Assembly: GCA_050743385.1 (NCBI GenBank)
Contig: JBOGFJ010000214.1
Span: 1 to 7,523 of the forward strand
Direction of reading: 5' to 3'
Length of the DNA: 7,523 nucleotides
Source of the DNA: JACDBD01 sp050743385
GTDB taxonomy: Bacteria; Actinomycetota; Acidimicrobiia; IMCC26256; JACDBD01
In this document: piece after piece, positions 6,100-7,523 of the stretch
Numbering within the stretch: position 1 is the first letter of the stretch
How the letters are laid out: each line of letters opens with the position of its first letter
The notes under the pieces: generated by a model
Seen by the model: the letters and a program-made list of their open reading frames with translations, nothing else
The model's database searches: none
Told to the model about the DNA's origin: nothing
Position numbers and translations under genes: made by a program

Positions 6100-7125
6100 T
6101 CAAGGCAGCCGCTTCAAGACGCGCAGGAGGCCCAGCCGCGCCGGCGACTGGTGGTGTGACCCCTGAGCGGCGCCGAGCTCGTGGCGGTGCGCGAGGAACC
6201 ACTCGTACGACTCGACGACCATCGACGCGTTCGAGTGGACCGGCTGCCAGTCGAGCTCGGTACGGGCACGGGTCGTGTCGAACCACAGTGACTCGCCGTA
6301 GAGGAGCCAGTGGTAGGCCGCGAACGGCGCCAGCCCGAGGCCGGCAAGCGCCCGCATGCCGGCGCGCGCCGGCCCGGTCGGGAGCGACCGCACACGCGAT
6401 CCGGTGGCGGCGTGGTCGACGAGCGCTTGGAGCGTCTCGCGCATCGTGCCGAACTCGGTGGCGCCGACGTTGTAAACAGCGGGCTTCTCCCGCGCCGCCG
6501 CCTTCAGGCACGCGTCGGCGAGGTCGGACGCGTGCACGAACTGGTACCGGTTTGCACCTCCGCCGAGCACGAAGACGGGCGCGCCTTCGGCGACGAACTC
6601 GAACAGGATCGCCATGATCCCGAGACGCCCGTGGCCGAGGATGGTGCGCGGGCGCACGACGGTGACGTCGAGCCCGCTGTCGACCGCTTCCCGGCACAGC
6701 ACCTCGGCCTGGAGCTTGGCCCGGCCGTACGCCTCGAGCGGGCGGCACCGCGAGTCCTCGGTGACCGGGTTGGCATCCGGGATCCCGAACACCGCGCTCG
6801 ACGAGGTGTGCACCACCTTCCCGACACCGGCGTCGCGTGCCGCGACGAGCAAGTTGGCCGTCCCGAGGACGTTGACCGACCAGAACAACTCGCGGTCGCG
6901 CGCGAGCGGCACCTGGGCGACGTTGTGCAGCACCGCGTCGATCCCCTCGCACGCGGCGCGCAACGCGCCCCGGTCGCGCACGTCGCCGGCGACGTATTCC
7001 ACCGCGCCCTCTCGGGGCGCCGGCGGGTTGACGTCGAAGATGCGCACGCGATCGCCGCGCGCCAGTGCGAGGTCGGTGAGCACCGTGCCGAAGTACCCGC
7101 TCCCCCCGGTGATCAGCACGTTCAC
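6100..7125 (-). CDS. Extended SDR: NAD-dependent epimerase/dehydratase
   Basis: A 341-residue cytoplasmic enzyme, complete, with a Rossmann fold. The N-terminus carries the nucleotide-binding GGSGYFG (7-13) and an acidic Asp31 at the end of strand 2, which favours NAD over NADP. GD (47-48), HNVAQVP (67-73), the TSSSAVFG strand with the active-site Ser (107-114) and the catalytic YGRAK (Tyr133, Lys137) follow in normal order and spacing. VRPRTILGHGRLG (residues in the 150s-160s) and YQFVHASDLADA are typical substrate-side motifs of the extended family. It probably epimerises, dehydrates or oxidises a nucleotide sugar; a 3-beta-HSD-like activity cannot be excluded. The GTG start at 7125 overlaps the upstream stop as GTGA, with GGTGA at 7136-7132 as a ribosome site 6 bases away. 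The last 35 or so residues extend past the usual end and finish in a basic, amphipathic RLGLLRVLKRLP. The exact substrate is unknown. Confidence 0.93.
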   Translation of the reverse strand: MNVLITGGSGYFGTVLTDLALARGDRVRIFDVNPPAPREGAVEYVAGDVRDRGALRAACEGIDAVLHNVAQVPLARDRELFWSVNVLGTANLLVAARDAGVGKVVHTSSSAVFGIPDANPVTEDSRCRPLEAYGRAKLQAEVLCREAVDSGLDVTVVRPRTILGHGRLGIMAILFEFVAEGAPVFVLGGGANRYQFVHASDLADACLKAAAREKPAVYNVGATEFGTMRETLQALVDHAATGSRVRSLPTGPARAGMRALAGLGLAPFAAYHWLLYGESLWFDTTRARTELDWQPVHSNASMVVESYEWFLAHRHELGAAQGSHHQSPARLGLLRVLKRLP

Positions 7126-7523
7126 AGGGCGTCACCGCGCTCGAGGCACCAGCGCACGCTCGCTCGCATCCCTTCGACGAGCCCGGTGGCGGGCTCGTAG
7201 CCGAGCTCGGTGCGGGCCCGCGAGATGTCGCACGCGATCGTGTGCCCCAGCTCGCCCATCACGTGCGCGGGCTGCAGATACAGGCCCCGCCTCTGGAGCA
7301 CGCGGTCGACGCGCTCCGCGAACGCGGCCGCTGCGGCGGGAACACGCGGCTGACGCTGCGACACGGAGAGCCCTTCCGCCTCGAGGGCGGTGCGCACACC
7401 GGCGAGGATGTCACGGAGCGCGTAGGGCTCGTCATCGGCGATCCAGTACGCGCGCCCGGCCGCGGCCGGGGCGGCCTCGGCACGCAGGAGTCCGTCGACG
7501 AGATTGCCCGTGTACGCCATCGA
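7122..7523 (-). CDS. Extended SDR, NAD-dependent epimerase/dehydratase (C-terminal part; 5' end outside window)
   Basis: The frame enters at base 7523 and gives 133 residues before TGA (7124-7122). The Rossmann domain and YxxxK site lie outside the window. What is visible is the substrate-binding C-terminal half: AYTGNLVDGLL near the start, matching the conserved Y-x-x-N/D-L-V-D/E segment of extended SDRs; YWIADDEPYALRDIL, typical of the strand-and-helix after it; and DISRARTELGYEPATGLVEG then VRWCLERG at the end, the usual closing motif of these enzymes. The following gene ends with a similar motif (TTRARTELDWQP, then YEWFLAHR), so the two are related family members in tandem, not copies. 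It is first in the visible run and overlaps the next gene by four bases (GTGA), implying co-translation. A methionine at 7520 is internal and not the start. Substrate unknown; nucleotide sugar is the likeliest from context. Confidence 0.85.
   Translation of the reverse strand, partial: SMAYTGNLVDGLLRAEAAPAAAGRAYWIADDEPYALRDILAGVRTALEAEGLSVSQRQPRVPAAAAAFAERVDRVLQRRGLYLQPAHVMGELGHTIACDISRARTELGYEPATGLVEGMRASVRWCLERGDAL

Noticed and set aside
6101..6103. TTG start for the first large membrane protein, overlapping the SDR stop as TTGA
   Set aside because: It has no good ribosome site at the right distance, whereas GTG at 6085 has GGAGG with a 7-base spacer. It stays possible, and would add only six residues.
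4073..7135. A single 1020-residue minus-strand reading frame through the SDR gene and the first large membrane protein
   Set aside because: The N-terminal third is arginine-rich, low-complexity sequence lying out of frame over the clear SDR gene. Only the part from 6085 looks like a real protein, and it has its own ribosome site. It is not a fusion.
1..7523. CRISPR arrays, tRNA/rRNA genes, insertion sequences, toxin-antitoxin or phage-defence genes
   Set aside because: I looked for regularly spaced repeats, transposase motifs, and small-gene pairs and saw none. Nearly all bases are taken by the six envelope-type genes.

Overview
This is a very GC-rich window with GTG starts, strong GC3-type codon bias (which explains the many long spurious antisense reading frames), tightly overlapping genes and possible leaderless promoters. 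These traits suggest a high-GC actinobacterium. The membrane-protein families feel closest to those I recall from Acidimicrobiia-type genomes, but that placement comes from memory and is not demonstrated. I see no rRNA, tRNA, CRISPR array, insertion sequence or phage gene.

Layout: (1) Bases 616 to 1 (minus) hold the first 205 residues of a polytopic membrane protein that runs out of the window. (2) Bases 617-684 are a short divergent promoter region with mirror-image elements. (3) Bases 685-2043 (plus) encode a 452-residue membrane glycosyltransferase of the GT-C type (PMT/ArnT/RgtA-like). (4) Bases 7523 to 2055 (minus) form one compact run of four genes, in transcription order: the C-terminal end of an extended SDR (NAD-dependent epimerase/dehydratase), a complete 341-residue extended SDR, a 670-residue GT-C-like membrane protein, and a 672-residue paralogue of it. 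The genes in this run are joined by a 4-base overlap, a 14-base gap carrying a good Shine-Dalgarno site, and a 1-base TGATG stop/start overlap. Genes (3) and (4) converge with 11 bases between stop codons, over a potential stem-loop.

Functional reading (inference): the locus looks like a cell-envelope or exopolysaccharide module. The two SDR enzymes would modify nucleotide-linked sugars in the cytoplasm. The GT-C proteins would transfer sugars from polyprenyl-phosphate donors on the outer face of the membrane. The donor, acceptor and final glycan cannot be read from sequence.

The points most worth a second look are the symmetric divergent promoter pair (same 7-base element, then a -10-like hexamer at exactly -12 to -7 of each GTG), the tandem duplication of the 670-residue transferases with conserved ends and a diverged middle, and their conserved C-terminal cysteine pair.
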